A DNA stretch of 64,000 nt from Spirosoma aerolatum (lineage in GTDB: Bacteria; Bacteroidota; Bacteroidia; Cytophagales; Spirosomataceae). The stretch lies in contig NZ_CP020104.1 in NCBI RefSeq assembly GCF_002056795.1, positions 1,561,001 through 1,625,000 of the forward strand, in the 5' to 3' direction. The first letter of the stretch is position 1, and each line of letters opens with the position of its first letter. The notes under the pieces are model-generated. The model was given only the letters and a program-made list of their open reading frames with translations, was not told where the DNA came from and made no database searches. Both the position numbers and the translations under genes were made by a program. Below are positions 9,322 through 17,094 of this stretch, one piece after another.

Positions 9322-10572
9322 TTACCAGCGAACCTGACCGTCACCCACAACAATCCATTTTTCGGTGACTAATTTTTCCAGGGCAAATGGGCCACGGGCA
9401 TGAAGTTTCTGCGTCGAAATACCGATCTCAGCCCCTAGTCCAAAAACACCACCATCCGTAAAGCGAGTGGAAGCATTGGCATATACCGCAGCTGCATCGA
9501 CCTCGCGCAGAAACTGGTCAATCAGCGCCTGGTTTTGCGACAGAATAGCCTCCGAGTGCCGCGACGAGTACGCTTGTATATGGGAGAGAGCTTCGTCCAG
9601 ACCATTTACAACTTTAACGGCGCATTTATAATCCAGAAACTCACGGCCAAAATCTTCGGGCTGGGCATGTTGCAGATTCGTATACCCTGCTTTCTCGAAA
9701 ATAGCGTAGGCCGTATCATCCGCAAATACTTCAACGTTCCATTTGTTGAAATCGTCTGTCAGCATTGGCAGAAAACGCTCGGCAATTTGTTCATCAACCA
9801 GCACACAGTCGAGCGAATTGCAGACCGATGGCCGCGAAACACGAGCATTTACAACAATAGCTACCGCTTTATCGAGATCGGCGGTGGTTTCGACGTAGGC
9901 ATGGCAGACACCAGCTCCCGTTTCGATAGTAGGAACCAGCGAATTTTTTCGAACAAATTGAATCAGCGAATCCGATCCGCGCGGAATGATGATGTCTACA
10001 TATCGAATAGCGGTGAGCAATTCATTGACAACCGCCCGATCGGGTGGGAGCAAGGTTACGGCTGCTTTCGGTACACCGAATTCTGCCAGCACGCCCTGAA
10101 TCAGACCAACCAGGTAGCGGTTCGAGAAGTCGGCTTCTTTGCCACCTTTCAGTACGCAGCCATTGCCCGAGCGCAGACACAACGACGCCACATCGACCGT
10201 TACGTTCGGGCGGGCTTCGTAAATAACACCGACGACTCCAAGGGGGACGGCAATTTTTTTCAGTTGCAACCCTTGCTCAATAGTACGCTCCAGAATGACT
10301 TCGCCAGCCGGATCAGGCAGTACGGCCACTTCTCGCAGGCTTTTTGACAAGTCGGCAATCCGGGTTTCGGTCAACTTCAGTCGGTCATATTTCGGGTCTG
10401 TAGCCGACATTCGGTCAAGATCTTTCTGATTTTCAGCAACGATCTGAGCCGTATGAGCGGCCAGCACATCGGCCAGCCGATTCAGTAAAGTTGTTTTCTG
10501 GTCAGGACTCAACCGACGAACAGCGGCTGCCGCTTGTTGGGCTGACTGAAGTAAAGGCGTAATTGGGGTCAT
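9322..10572 (-). CDS. proA: Gamma-glutamyl phosphate reductase
   Basis: A 416-residue aldehyde-dehydrogenase-like enzyme that reduces gamma-glutamyl phosphate to glutamate semialdehyde with NADPH, the second step of proline synthesis. The catalytic Cys is in RPSVCNSLDCVLVDE (Cys251). Other family signatures are GVIYEARPNVTVDVASLCLRSGN (about 115-137), the IPRGSDSLIQFV region (196-207) and the C-terminal DGGVFGLGAEIGISTQKLHARGP. The gene is in the same direction as proB but is separated from it by a toxin-antitoxin-like cassette; its ATG begins 3 bases after the end of the broken toxin gene. Confidence 0.96.
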   Translation of the reverse strand: MTPITPLLQSAQQAAAAVRRLSPDQKTTLLNRLADVLAAHTAQIVAENQKDLDRMSATDPKYDRLKLTETRIADLSKSLREVAVLPDPAGEVILERTIEQGLQLKKIAVPLGVVGVIYEARPNVTVDVASLCLRSGNGCVLKGGKEADFSNRYLVGLIQGVLAEFGVPKAAVTLLPPDRAVVNELLTAIRYVDIIIPRGSDSLIQFVRKNSLVPTIETGAGVCHAYVETTADLDKAVAIVVNARVSRPSVCNSLDCVLVDEQIAERFLPMLTDDFNKWNVEVFADDTAYAIFEKAGYTNLQHAQPEDFGREFLDYKCAVKVVNGLDEALSHIQAYSSRHSEAILSQNQALIDQFLREVDAAAVYANASTRFTDGGVFGLGAEIGISTQKLHARGPFALEKLVTEKWIVVGDGQVRW

Positions 10573-10575
10573 TGG

Positions 10576-10931
10576 TTATGTAGTCAAAAACTGGCGATGA
10601 ATGTAGTCGAGTACTTCCATCAATGAATGTCAAAGCTATCGGTAACTATTTCCAAACCACTTCGGTAATCATGCCTATGATGTGGGAAAGAAGCCAATTT
10701 AGGGAAATGAGGAACATTGTCCCATTGCATTAGCCATAAACCATCCATTTGCTGCCAGTGGAATGCGTATTTTCGGGTATCTGAGTTGGTGTATTCTTTT
10801 ATATGGAGAATGGAACCATCAGTGAGCAGGATTTGAAGTTTTATGAAAAAAGCATGGTCTTCCTGATCATGACGCAGAACATCGTATTGGCCGATTACGG
10901 GCTGGTTTCCTAACTAACTCAAATAGTCCAT
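10576..10931 (-). pseudogene. TumE/DUF6516-family toxin gene, inactivated by a stop codon and a frameshift
   Basis: Read on the minus strand from ATG 10931, the frame gives MDYLS, then TAG, then a long stretch with clear DUF6516 (TumE) signatures: LTDGSILHIKEYTN, RKYAFHWQQ, LMQWDNVPHFP and FPHHRH. About 20 codons before the end a single missing base shifts the frame; the neighbouring frame then reads HSLMEVLDYIHRQFLTT and stops at 10576-10578, matching the usual family C-terminus. Restoring one base and the sixth codon gives a 118-residue protein, normal for the family. It lies 24 bases after the antitoxin-like gene and 3 bases before proA. Two independent lesions make a sequencing error less likely. 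Confidence 0.8.
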
Positions 10932-10955
10932 GGTAGAGCGTATGAGTAAGTTAAG

Positions 10956-11225
10956 CTAGCCTATGTATTCAATGTTACCTTTCTGAATGTCCTGAATTTT
11001 TGGCTTTACAATTTGTAAAAAGTCATAGTCTGCTTTCCATTCAATGTAATCATCCCATTCGTTAATGGCTTCTGTATGTGCAGTTTCGATATGCTGCTCG
11101 GAGGCTTCCAGCAGCATAGTATACTTCCGCTCAAACGTATTAATATTTGACTGATAGCGGTGCTTTTTGGCCAGATACTCCAGCATCATCCATTGTTGCA
11201 CGGCCTGTTTCGTTACCTGTACCAT
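10956..11225 (-). CDS. Small charged protein, probable antitoxin of the TumE-type pair
   Basis: An 89-residue cytoplasmic protein without membrane segments. It is mostly helical and charged, with a heptad-like middle (FERKYTMLLEASEQHIETA) and a WDDYIEWKADYDFL motif. It lies directly upstream of the broken TumE-like toxin gene in the same direction, the typical arrangement of an antitoxin before its toxin. It contains no obvious helix-turn-helix. No function can be read from the sequence alone; the antitoxin role is inferred from position. The reading frame is intact although the partner is not. Confidence 0.65.
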   Translation of the reverse strand: MVQVTKQAVQQWMMLEYLAKKHRYQSNINTFERKYTMLLEASEQHIETAHTEAINEWDDYIEWKADYDFLQIVKPKIQDIQKGNIEYIG

Positions 11226-11268
11226 ATGGAAAGATGATTAAGCTACAAAATTGGCCAAAAAGATTGGT

Positions 11269-12303
11269 CTATAAAAGGACAATATCATTGGCATTCGCTA
11301 CTTCAACATTTTGCTGATTAAGCTGTTGCGCTAACGTTTCTGACGAAATTCGGGTTCGGGCAACGGCTACTGTTTCCTGGTTTTCGTCTAAAATTTCAAC
11401 CATTTCGCCCGTGGCAAATTCGCCGGGAATAGCCCGGACACCTACCGCCAGCAAACTCCGCCGTTGTTTTAACGCCCGTACGGCTCCTGCATCCACCTGA
11501 ATCTGTCCGACGGCCAGACTACCACTACCCAGCCAGCGATTCCGTGCCGAAAGTGTATTTGCTTGTGGAATAAACTCGGTGCCGGTTTCGCCCCGTAGGG
11601 CTCGGCCCAGACTATCCGGCTCGTTCATCCCGAAAATAACGACCCTGATACCCATGCGGGTGGCCAGTTTAGCAAAGGTCAATTTGGAGGCCATACCTCC
11701 TAAGCCCAGCGATGACTTGTCAGTTCGAACAACACTAAAGACCTGCTCATCGAAGGCTGTGACTTTACGAATAATTTTTCCATTGTTGTCGAGCAGGCCG
11801 CCTACCGATGTGCAGAGCATAAGCACTCTGGCCCCAAAGCCCGCAGCAATCAGCGTTGCCAGTTCGTCGTTGTCCGAAAATTTCAGTTCCCGATTACTCA
11901 CTACATCGTTTTCGTTGGCAATTGGAATCAGTTCATTGGCCCATAGTTCTTCATAGGTCTGTTTTAACTGTAGAAACTGATCGCGGTTGGCAAAGTGGTG
12001 ACGCTCGCAAAGGCTTTGAGCAATGGAAATACCGTAGATAGCAAAAAAGCGAGAGTACTGATTGAGTAATAGCAGATTCCCTATAGCGGCCGCAGCTTTT
12101 CGCTGGATAATATCGCCCTTGTAATCGCGAATCAGGGCTTTTCCAGCACCTACTGCACCAGAGGAGACCAGCACAATTCGATAATGGGGATGCAAAGCGG
12201 CTACCTGTCGGGCGATGTCAACCATAACCGGCTCATTCGGTTCACCGGTCGGTTTAGTAATGGATGCTGTACCGAATTTAAGGACAAGAACGGGTTTCGA
12301 CAT
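11269..12303 (-). CDS. proB: Glutamate 5-kinase
   Basis: A 344-residue enzyme that phosphorylates L-glutamate in the first step of proline synthesis, usually feedback-inhibited by proline. The amino-acid-kinase domain (about 1-255) has the start VLKFGTASIT, the SSGAVGAGKALI glycine-rich motif (47-58), NENDVVSNRELKFSDNDELA and GLGGMASKLTFA. A PUA domain follows (about 275-340, starting RRSLLAVGVRAIPG). A TATCTTTG box ends 5 bases before the ATG, which would make the mRNA leaderless or nearly so. proA lies downstream, separated by the toxin-antitoxin-like cassette. Confidence 0.95.
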   Translation of the reverse strand: MSKPVLVLKFGTASITKPTGEPNEPVMVDIARQVAALHPHYRIVLVSSGAVGAGKALIRDYKGDIIQRKAAAAIGNLLLLNQYSRFFAIYGISIAQSLCERHHFANRDQFLQLKQTYEELWANELIPIANENDVVSNRELKFSDNDELATLIAAGFGARVLMLCTSVGGLLDNNGKIIRKVTAFDEQVFSVVRTDKSSLGLGGMASKLTFAKLATRMGIRVVIFGMNEPDSLGRALRGETGTEFIPQANTLSARNRWLGSGSLAVGQIQVDAGAVRALKQRRSLLAVGVRAIPGEFATGEMVEILDENQETVAVARTRISSETLAQQLNQQNVEVANANDIVLL

Positions 12304-12307
12304 GCGG

Positions 12308-12315
12308 CAAAGATA
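12308..12315 (-). promoter_or_regulatory. Bacteroidota -7 box before proB
   Basis: TATCTTTG on the minus strand fits the TAnnTTTG -7 consensus. It ends only 4 bases before the proB ATG. No good -33 TTG was found at the usual distance, so the call rests on the -7 box alone. Confidence 0.4.
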
Positions 12316-12317
12316 AG

Positions 12318-12410
12318 CGGTTTACGGTATTCGGTGGTGAGTATGGGTGCATGAAGCGACTAACCGTGAGTTGCCCCTCCGAATCCCATAAAATTGAATA
12401 CCGTAAATCG
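12318..12410. repeat. Inverted repeat between aat and proB
   Basis: The arms CGGTTTACGGTATTC (12318-12332) and GAATACCGTAAATCG (12396-12410) pair at 14 of 15 positions across a 63-base spacer. One arm abuts the stop of aat and the other abuts the -7 box of proB. It could end the aat transcript. Confidence 0.5.
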
Positions 12411-13019
12411 TTAAACCTTCAGAGGCACCTGATCGATAAACTTGACTTTATTGCGAAGAGCCATTTTCAATTGCCGGAGATAATCGGCTTTGGGAATTTC
12501 AATGGCTCCGTACCGCCGGACATTATCGTTGATAAACTGCGTATCCAGAAGGGTAAATTTCTGTTGTTGGAGAATCTGAATCAAGTAATGAAACGCCACT
12601 TTTGATGCATTACTGACTTCCGTAAACATCGATTCGCCAAAGAAAGCGGAGCCTAGGGCTACGCCATACAAGCCCCCAACCAATCGATTGTCGATATACG
12701 TTTCCACACTATGGGCAAGCCCCATTTGGTGCAGTTCGGTATAAGCGTCGATGATTTCATCGGAGATCCAGACGCTATCCTCCTCAGAACGAGGCTTTGA
12801 GCAGCCACGCATAACATCCCTAAAGGCGGTATTCAGGCGAATCTCAAATTGATTTCGATTCAGAACAGGTCGGAGCGACTTGGCTGGTTTATAGGTATAA
12901 ATAGGAATAATAGCACGCGGATCAGGTGCGTACCAGTAAAGCGTACCGTCGGAATCGGCCATTGGGAAAATGCCATTTATGTACCCATAAATTAGGTCAT
13001 CGGCGGTGAGCTTGTCCAT
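12411..13019 (-). CDS. aat: Leucyl/phenylalanyl-tRNA--protein transferase
   Basis: A 202-residue enzyme that adds Leu or Phe to proteins with N-terminal Arg or Lys, marking them for ClpAP under the N-end rule. Family motifs seen: GYINGIFPMAD near the N-terminus, YWYAPDPRAIIP, WISDEIIDAYTELHQMGLAHSVE, and GLYGVALGSAFFGESMF. The longer reading frame to 13133 has no family similarity in its extra 38 residues and would start upstream of a TATCTTTG promoter box, so ATG at 13019 (MDKLTADDLIYGY) is the better start. Divergent from the PD40 gene. Confidence 0.93.
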   Translation of the reverse strand: MDKLTADDLIYGYINGIFPMADSDGTLYWYAPDPRAIIPIYTYKPAKSLRPVLNRNQFEIRLNTAFRDVMRGCSKPRSEEDSVWISDEIIDAYTELHQMGLAHSVETYIDNRLVGGLYGVALGSAFFGESMFTEVSNASKVAFHYLIQILQQQKFTLLDTQFINDNVRRYGAIEIPKADYLRQLKMALRNKVKFIDQVPLKV

Positions 13020-13043
13020 GAAAGTGGTGGATGTGTATGCTGA

Positions 13044-13051
13044 CAAAGATA
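13044..13051 (-). promoter_or_regulatory. Bacteroidota -7 box before aat
   Basis: TATCTTTG on the minus strand, 24 bases upstream of the chosen aat ATG, matching TAnnTTTG. No clear -33 element. It supports the short start of aat. Confidence 0.45.
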
Positions 13052-13211
13052 AAAAAAGCGGCAAAAAATTGATAGGTCTTTTACGGCTTTCCTGTACTGG
13101 CAACGAGTAAATCGACCCGGCTGAGTAAGCCACTGATCAGTAACGCTTTGTTCATAAAGAGGCACCTGCCTCCTCTCCTGAACCTGGATAAAACGAACCC
13201 AATCAAACCTA

Positions 13212-14750
13212 ATGAAAAACCTAAAAATCACCTCTTTACTCATTTTTGTCAGTTTGCTGCTGACGTTCTACGACCAATCCATAGCGCAAGATGCCAAACT
13301 GGGTCTGTTTGAGGGCCAAAGCGATGTTGGAGCAGTCGTGAAACCCGGTTCGGGTACTTATGATTCCAAAACACACCAATATGAGTTATCGGGTTCGGGT
13401 GCTAATGTTTGGGCCGATCACGATGAGTTTCATTATGCATGGAAACGCATAAAAGGCGATTTCTTGCTTTATACGCGGGCGTCTTTAGTGAGTAAGACAG
13501 GCGATCCGCATCGGAAAGTAGGCTGGATGGTCCGTACTAGTCTGGATGGTAAGTCGGCCCATGTAAATGTCTGTACGCATGGGGATGGCAGTACATCCTT
13601 GCAATTTCGACGGACAACGGGGACGACTACGGAGGAAATCCGTACAAAGTTGGCAGGTGCTGATGTGATCCAGCTCGAACGGAAAGGCAATATATATACC
13701 ATGCGAGCGGCTAAATTTGGAGAGCCCTTCGTAACCGAACAGGTTACCAATCTGGAATTAGGCGAGGAAGTGTATGTTGGCCTGTTTGTTTGTGCGCATA
13801 ATAAAGATGCGCTGGAACGGGGAATGTTTCGGGATGTTCGCATCAGTGTACCAGCGCATGATAAATTGGTGGCCTATCGGGAGTATCTGGCGAGTAACCT
13901 CGAAATTTTGGACGTAACGACCGGCAACCGGCAGGTTATTTTCAATGTGCCGGGATCGATTCAGGCACCAAACTGGATGCCCAATGGCAAAACGCTCCTG
14001 TATAATGGTGACGGCCTGATTTACACCTTCGATCTGGCAAAAGGGCAACCAACTGTACTCAATACGGGGGCTGTTAAAAATAACAACAACGATCATGTAC
14101 TTTCCTTTGATGGGAAAATGCTGGGGTTGAGTAGTGGCGTGAAAGAACTGGGTGGCTCTATTGTTTATACGGTTCCGGTCACGGGCGGAGAGCCAAAGCA
14201 GATCACCCCGAAAGGCCCCTCGTACTTACACGGCTGGTCGCCCGACAGAAGGACCCTGGTGTTTACCGGATCGCGTAACAACGAGTTCGATATTTACAGT
14301 GTGCCGTCGGAAGGCGGACCTGAAACAAAATTAACCGATGTAAAAGGACTGGACGATGGCCCGGAATTCACGCCCGATGGCAAGTGGATTTATTTCAACT
14401 CCGACCGGACCGGTACAATGCAGATCTGGCGCATGAAACCCGACGGCAGCGGGCAGGAAGCGGTTACACACGGCGATTATCACGATTGGTTTCCACATAT
14501 TTCGCCTGATGGTAAGTGGATAATCTTTCTGTCGTTCCTGAAAGAAGAGGTAAAATCCAATGAACATCCTTTTTACAAGCATGTGTATCTGAGGCTTTTA
14601 CCTATTTCGGGCGCTGGGCAGCCCAAAGTAATTGCGTATATCTATGGCGGGCAAGGTACTATCAACACACCTTCGTGGTCGCCCGATAGCAAACGAGTTG
14701 CCTTTATCAGTAATACGGCAGCAACTAGTGTAAGCCCCATTGAAAAATAG
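13212..14750 (+). CDS. Secreted protein with a concanavalin-like N-terminal domain and TolB-type PD40 repeats
   Basis: A 512-residue exported protein with a signal peptide (residues 1-25, ending SIAQ). Residues about 30-215 form a beta-sandwich domain of the DUF1349/LamG kind (KIKGDFLLYTRASLV..., VGWMVRTSLDG). Residues about 220-505 carry PD40/TolB-like propeller repeats, with repeated SPDGKW and WSPDRR/WSPDSKR motifs. Proteins like this are often labelled TolB or biopolymer transporter, but there is no pal or tolQRA gene nearby, so a role in Tol-Pal is unlikely. It lies 107 bases before the hydroxyproline operon with a weak hairpin between them. Function unknown. Confidence 0.8.
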   Translation: MKNLKITSLLIFVSLLLTFYDQSIAQDAKLGLFEGQSDVGAVVKPGSGTYDSKTHQYELSGSGANVWADHDEFHYAWKRIKGDFLLYTRASLVSKTGDPHRKVGWMVRTSLDGKSAHVNVCTHGDGSTSLQFRRTTGTTTEEIRTKLAGADVIQLERKGNIYTMRAAKFGEPFVTEQVTNLELGEEVYVGLFVCAHNKDALERGMFRDVRISVPAHDKLVAYREYLASNLEILDVTTGNRQVIFNVPGSIQAPNWMPNGKTLLYNGDGLIYTFDLAKGQPTVLNTGAVKNNNNDHVLSFDGKMLGLSSGVKELGGSIVYTVPVTGGEPKQITPKGPSYLHGWSPDRRTLVFTGSRNNEFDIYSVPSEGGPETKLTDVKGLDDGPEFTPDGKWIYFNSDRTGTMQIWRMKPDGSGQEAVTHGDYHDWFPHISPDGKWIIFLSFLKEEVKSNEHPFYKHVYLRLLPISGAGQPKVIAYIYGGQGTINTPSWSPDSKRVAFISNTAATSVSPIEK

Positions 14751-14753
14751 GAG

Positions 14754-14767
14754 AAAAGGATCCTTTT
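14754..14767 (+). terminator. Short palindrome followed by T-run, weak terminator
   Basis: AAAAGGATCCTTTT directly after the PD40 gene stop is a 7-bp palindrome that runs into TTTTTCT. The stem is short and A/T-rich, so termination may be partial. Confidence 0.35.
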
Positions 14768-14857
14768 TCTGTGGTTATGTGGGATTTGTGTCAGCATGAC
14801 ATGAAATGTCTCACAGAATTCGCAATTTTGGCTCTTCAACTTGATCCTCTCTGATTC

Positions 14858-15769
14858 ATGAATGTTTCTGTACGCTGGGAAGGTGTTTATCCCGCACTTC
14901 TGACCCCATTTACAGCTGATGACCAGCTTGATATACCACTCTTCGAGAAAAATCTGCGGGCGCAGCTCGACGCAGGCGTACATGGCTTTGTTATTGGGGG
15001 CTCACTGGGCGAGGCCAGTACGCTGCTCAACGACGAAAAAATTGAGTTGCTGACGTCGGCTCTGGCGGTGAGTGCTGGAAACGTGCCCGTACTGGTCAAC
15101 ATTGCCGAACAGGCTACCAAACAGGCAATTGCTCGTGCGCAGGAAGCCGAAAAAGGGGGCGCAGACGGCCTGATGTTGCTACCTCCGATGCGTTACCCCG
15201 CCGACTCGCGCGAGACCGTAACCTTCTTTAAAGCGATTGCTCAGGAAACATCGTTGCCTATCATGATCTACAACAATCCGTACGATTATAAGATCATGAC
15301 AACTGTGGCTATGTTTGAGGAGCTGGCCGTATTACCCAATATCCAGGCAGTTAAAGAATCGACGCGCGATCTGACCAATGTAACCCGGATGCGCAATGCA
15401 TTTGGCGACCGTTATAAATTGCTGGGTGGTGTCGATACGCTGGCGCTCGAAGCCCTATTGCTCGGTTGTGATGGCTGGGTAGGTGGTCTGGTCGATGCGT
15501 TTCCGGTGGAAACAGTGGCTATTTATGAACTGGCTAAAGCGGGACAGATTGCAGAAGCTCTTGAGATTTACCGTTGGTTTATGCCCCTGCTCGAACTGGA
15601 TATTCACCCAAAGCTGGTCCAGTACATCAAACTGGCGGCTACGGCTACGGGTTTGGGTTCAGAATATGTACGGGCACCCCGGCTGCCACTCATAGGCACC
15701 GAACGTGAGCACGTTCAGGAAGTTATTCAGAAAGCACTGGCTAATCGGCCTATTATTAATGTTGAATGA
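14858..15769 (+). CDS. DapA-family lyase, probable pyrroline-4-hydroxy-2-carboxylate deaminase
   Basis: A 303-residue TIM-barrel protein of the dihydrodipicolinate synthase / N-acetylneuraminate lyase family. The Schiff-base Lys is K166 in IQAVKESTRDLTN and the catalytic Tyr is Y138 in IMIYNNPYD. The phosphate/carboxylate loop GGSLGEAST is at 48-56. It is the first gene of an operon with 4-hydroxyproline epimerase, a D-amino acid oxidoreductase and a semialdehyde dehydrogenase. In that pathway the DapA-like enzyme deaminates 1-pyrroline-4-hydroxy-2-carboxylate to alpha-ketoglutarate semialdehyde, and this role is assigned from context. Lysine biosynthesis is less likely because no dap gene is nearby. 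Confidence 0.85.
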   Translation: MNVSVRWEGVYPALLTPFTADDQLDIPLFEKNLRAQLDAGVHGFVIGGSLGEASTLLNDEKIELLTSALAVSAGNVPVLVNIAEQATKQAIARAQEAEKGGADGLMLLPPMRYPADSRETVTFFKAIAQETSLPIMIYNNPYDYKIMTTVAMFEELAVLPNIQAVKESTRDLTNVTRMRNAFGDRYKLLGGVDTLALEALLLGCDGWVGGLVDAFPVETVAIYELAKAGQIAEALEIYRWFMPLLELDIHPKLVQYIKLAATATGLGSEYVRAPRLPLIGTEREHVQEVIQKALANRPIINVE

Positions 15770-15985
15770 TTGAATTGTTGAATACACTGTAAAGTAAACT
15801 TCCTAGTGTTTTTCTGTCATTCCGAGGATTCCTCGGGTGAGGGAGAAAACTCTACTCATCCGAAGAACCCTCGTTCCTCGGAATGACAAAAGACTTTTGT
15901 TACAGTGGATTGAATAAGCTGGCGCAGGCTTTTTTATTCACCGCGACGGCGGACCGTTCATTTAACAACTCAATTATTCAATCAT
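15764..15985. repeat. Imperfect intercistronic stem with nested elements
   Basis: The outer arms (about 15764-15782 and 15963-15985) share ATGATTGAA plus a TTGTTGAAT/TTGTTAAAT block, with a 6-base asymmetry. The left arm overlaps the stop codon of the DapA-like gene (15767-15769) and the right arm ends 7 bases before the ATG of the epimerase gene. The interior holds a 123-bp palindromic element (15785-15907) and a second small hairpin around 15911-15940. Member of the stop-to-start stem set. Confidence 0.6.
15785..15907. mobile_element. MITE/REP-like palindromic element
   Basis: The 123-bp element has terminal inverted repeats CACTGTAA (15785-15792) and TTACAGTG (15900-15907). Further inside is a second pair, GTCATTCCGAGGA and its complement (about 15816-15828 and 15873-15885). 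It encodes no protein. The inner words resemble those of the hairpin at 21847-21907. It may be a non-autonomous repeat moved by an absent transposase. Copies elsewhere in the genome were not available to confirm this. Confidence 0.5.
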
Positions 15986-15992
15986 TATCTCT

Positions 15993-16997
15993 ATGTCCGA
16001 ATTTCATTTTTTCTGCATCGACGCGCATACCTGTGGTAATCCGGTGCGGGTAGTTACGGGAGGAAGTATTCCCTTTTTACAGGGAGAAAACATGAGTGAG
16101 AAACGGCAGCATTTTCTGCGCGAATACGACTGGATTCGTCAGGGGCTTATGTTTGAACCGCGTGGCCACGATATGATGTCAGGTAGTATTCTCTATCCGC
16201 CAACCGATCCGGCCAATGATGCGGGTGTGTTGTTTATCGAAACCTCGGGATGCTTGCCAATGTGTGGTCACGGAACGATTGGTACGGTTACCGTAGCCAT
16301 CGAACAAAACCTCATCAGGCCCAAAACACCGGGTGTGTTGAACCTCGAAGTACCGGCTGGTCTGGTTCGCGCCGAATACAAACAGGAAGGGAAAAAAGTA
16401 ACGTCGGTAAAGATTACCAACATCAAATCGTATCTGGCTGCCGAACAGTTAACCGTCGAATGCCCGGATTTGGGGACGCTCACGGTTGATGTGGCCTATG
16501 GGGGTAATTTTTACGCTATTGTTGATCCGCAACCGAACTTCCCCGGTTTGGAGCACTATAAAGCCGAACAACTCATTGGCTGGGCGCGGGTGATGCGCCA
16601 GCGGATGAACGAGCAGTATACCTTCGTTCATCCCGAAAATCCGACCATAAACGGGCTGAGCCACATTCTCTGGACGGGCAAGACGTTAGCAGAAACATCG
16701 ACGGCCCGGAACGCGGTTTTTTACGGTGATAAAGCCATTGATCGTTCGCCCTGCGGTACAGGAACATCGGCACGTATGGCGCAATGGTACGCGAAAGGAC
16801 AGCTAAAACCCGGCGATACGTTCATTCATGAGAGTATTATCGGGTCGATTTTCAACGGACGCATCGAAGCCGAAACCGAACTGGCTGGCAAACCGGCCAT
16901 CGTCCCCAGTATCGAAGGCTGGGCCCGAATCCAAGGATACAACCACCTGATCCTGGACGAAGACGATCCGTATATGCATGGATTTCAGGTAATATGA
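15993..16997 (+). CDS. 4-hydroxyproline 2-epimerase
   Basis: A 334-residue enzyme of the proline racemase family. It interconverts trans-4-hydroxy-L-proline and cis-4-hydroxy-D-proline without a cofactor. Both catalytic cysteines are present: Cys91 in LPMCGHGTIG and Cys254 in DRSPCGTGTSARM. Two Cys indicate an epimerase/racemase rather than a 3-hydroxyproline dehydratase, which has Thr at the second site. It is flanked by the DapA-like lyase and the D-amino acid oxidoreductase, the other enzymes of the same pathway. Stem-loops fill the gaps on both sides. Confidence 0.92.
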   Translation: MSEFHFFCIDAHTCGNPVRVVTGGSIPFLQGENMSEKRQHFLREYDWIRQGLMFEPRGHDMMSGSILYPPTDPANDAGVLFIETSGCLPMCGHGTIGTVTVAIEQNLIRPKTPGVLNLEVPAGLVRAEYKQEGKKVTSVKITNIKSYLAAEQLTVECPDLGTLTVDVAYGGNFYAIVDPQPNFPGLEHYKAEQLIGWARVMRQRMNEQYTFVHPENPTINGLSHILWTGKTLAETSTARNAVFYGDKAIDRSPCGTGTSARMAQWYAKGQLKPGDTFIHESIIGSIFNGRIEAETELAGKPAIVPSIEGWARIQGYNHLILDEDDPYMHGFQVI

Positions 16998-17090
16998 AAT
17001 GATTGAATGATAGAGTTGTTGAATGATTGAATAACTATGGATCAACTATTCAGCAATTCTATCATTCAGTCATTCTATCATTCAATCATT
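16998..17090. repeat. Intercistronic stem directly after the epimerase stop
   Basis: The outer 17 bases (from 16998) and the end of the element (to 17090) are reverse complements. The interior is a looser palindrome of GAATGATTGAAT-like words, with one additional unit in the right arm. The stem begins at the base after the TGA of the epimerase gene (16995-16997) and ends 4 bases before the ATG of the next gene. The left arm has stops in all three frames. Confidence 0.75.
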
Positions 17091-17094
17091 GAAA

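Noticed and set aside
9535..10347. Open frame of 270 codons on the plus strand opposite proA
   Set aside because: It lies wholly antisense to the strongly conserved proA gene and its protein is low in motif content; it is a shadow of proA codon use.
13020..13133. N-terminal extension of the aat product
   Set aside because: The extra 38 residues do not belong to the family and lie upstream of a -7 promoter box.
13212..14750. Assignment as TolB of the Tol-Pal system
   Set aside because: The protein has an extra N-terminal beta domain, and no tolQRA or pal genes are nearby. Only PD40 repeats are shared.
1658..17090. GAATGATTGAAT-like words as a CRISPR array or minisatellite
   Set aside because: The words form two-arm palindromes between genes. 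There are no regular spacers, no repeated unit of fixed length and no cas genes.
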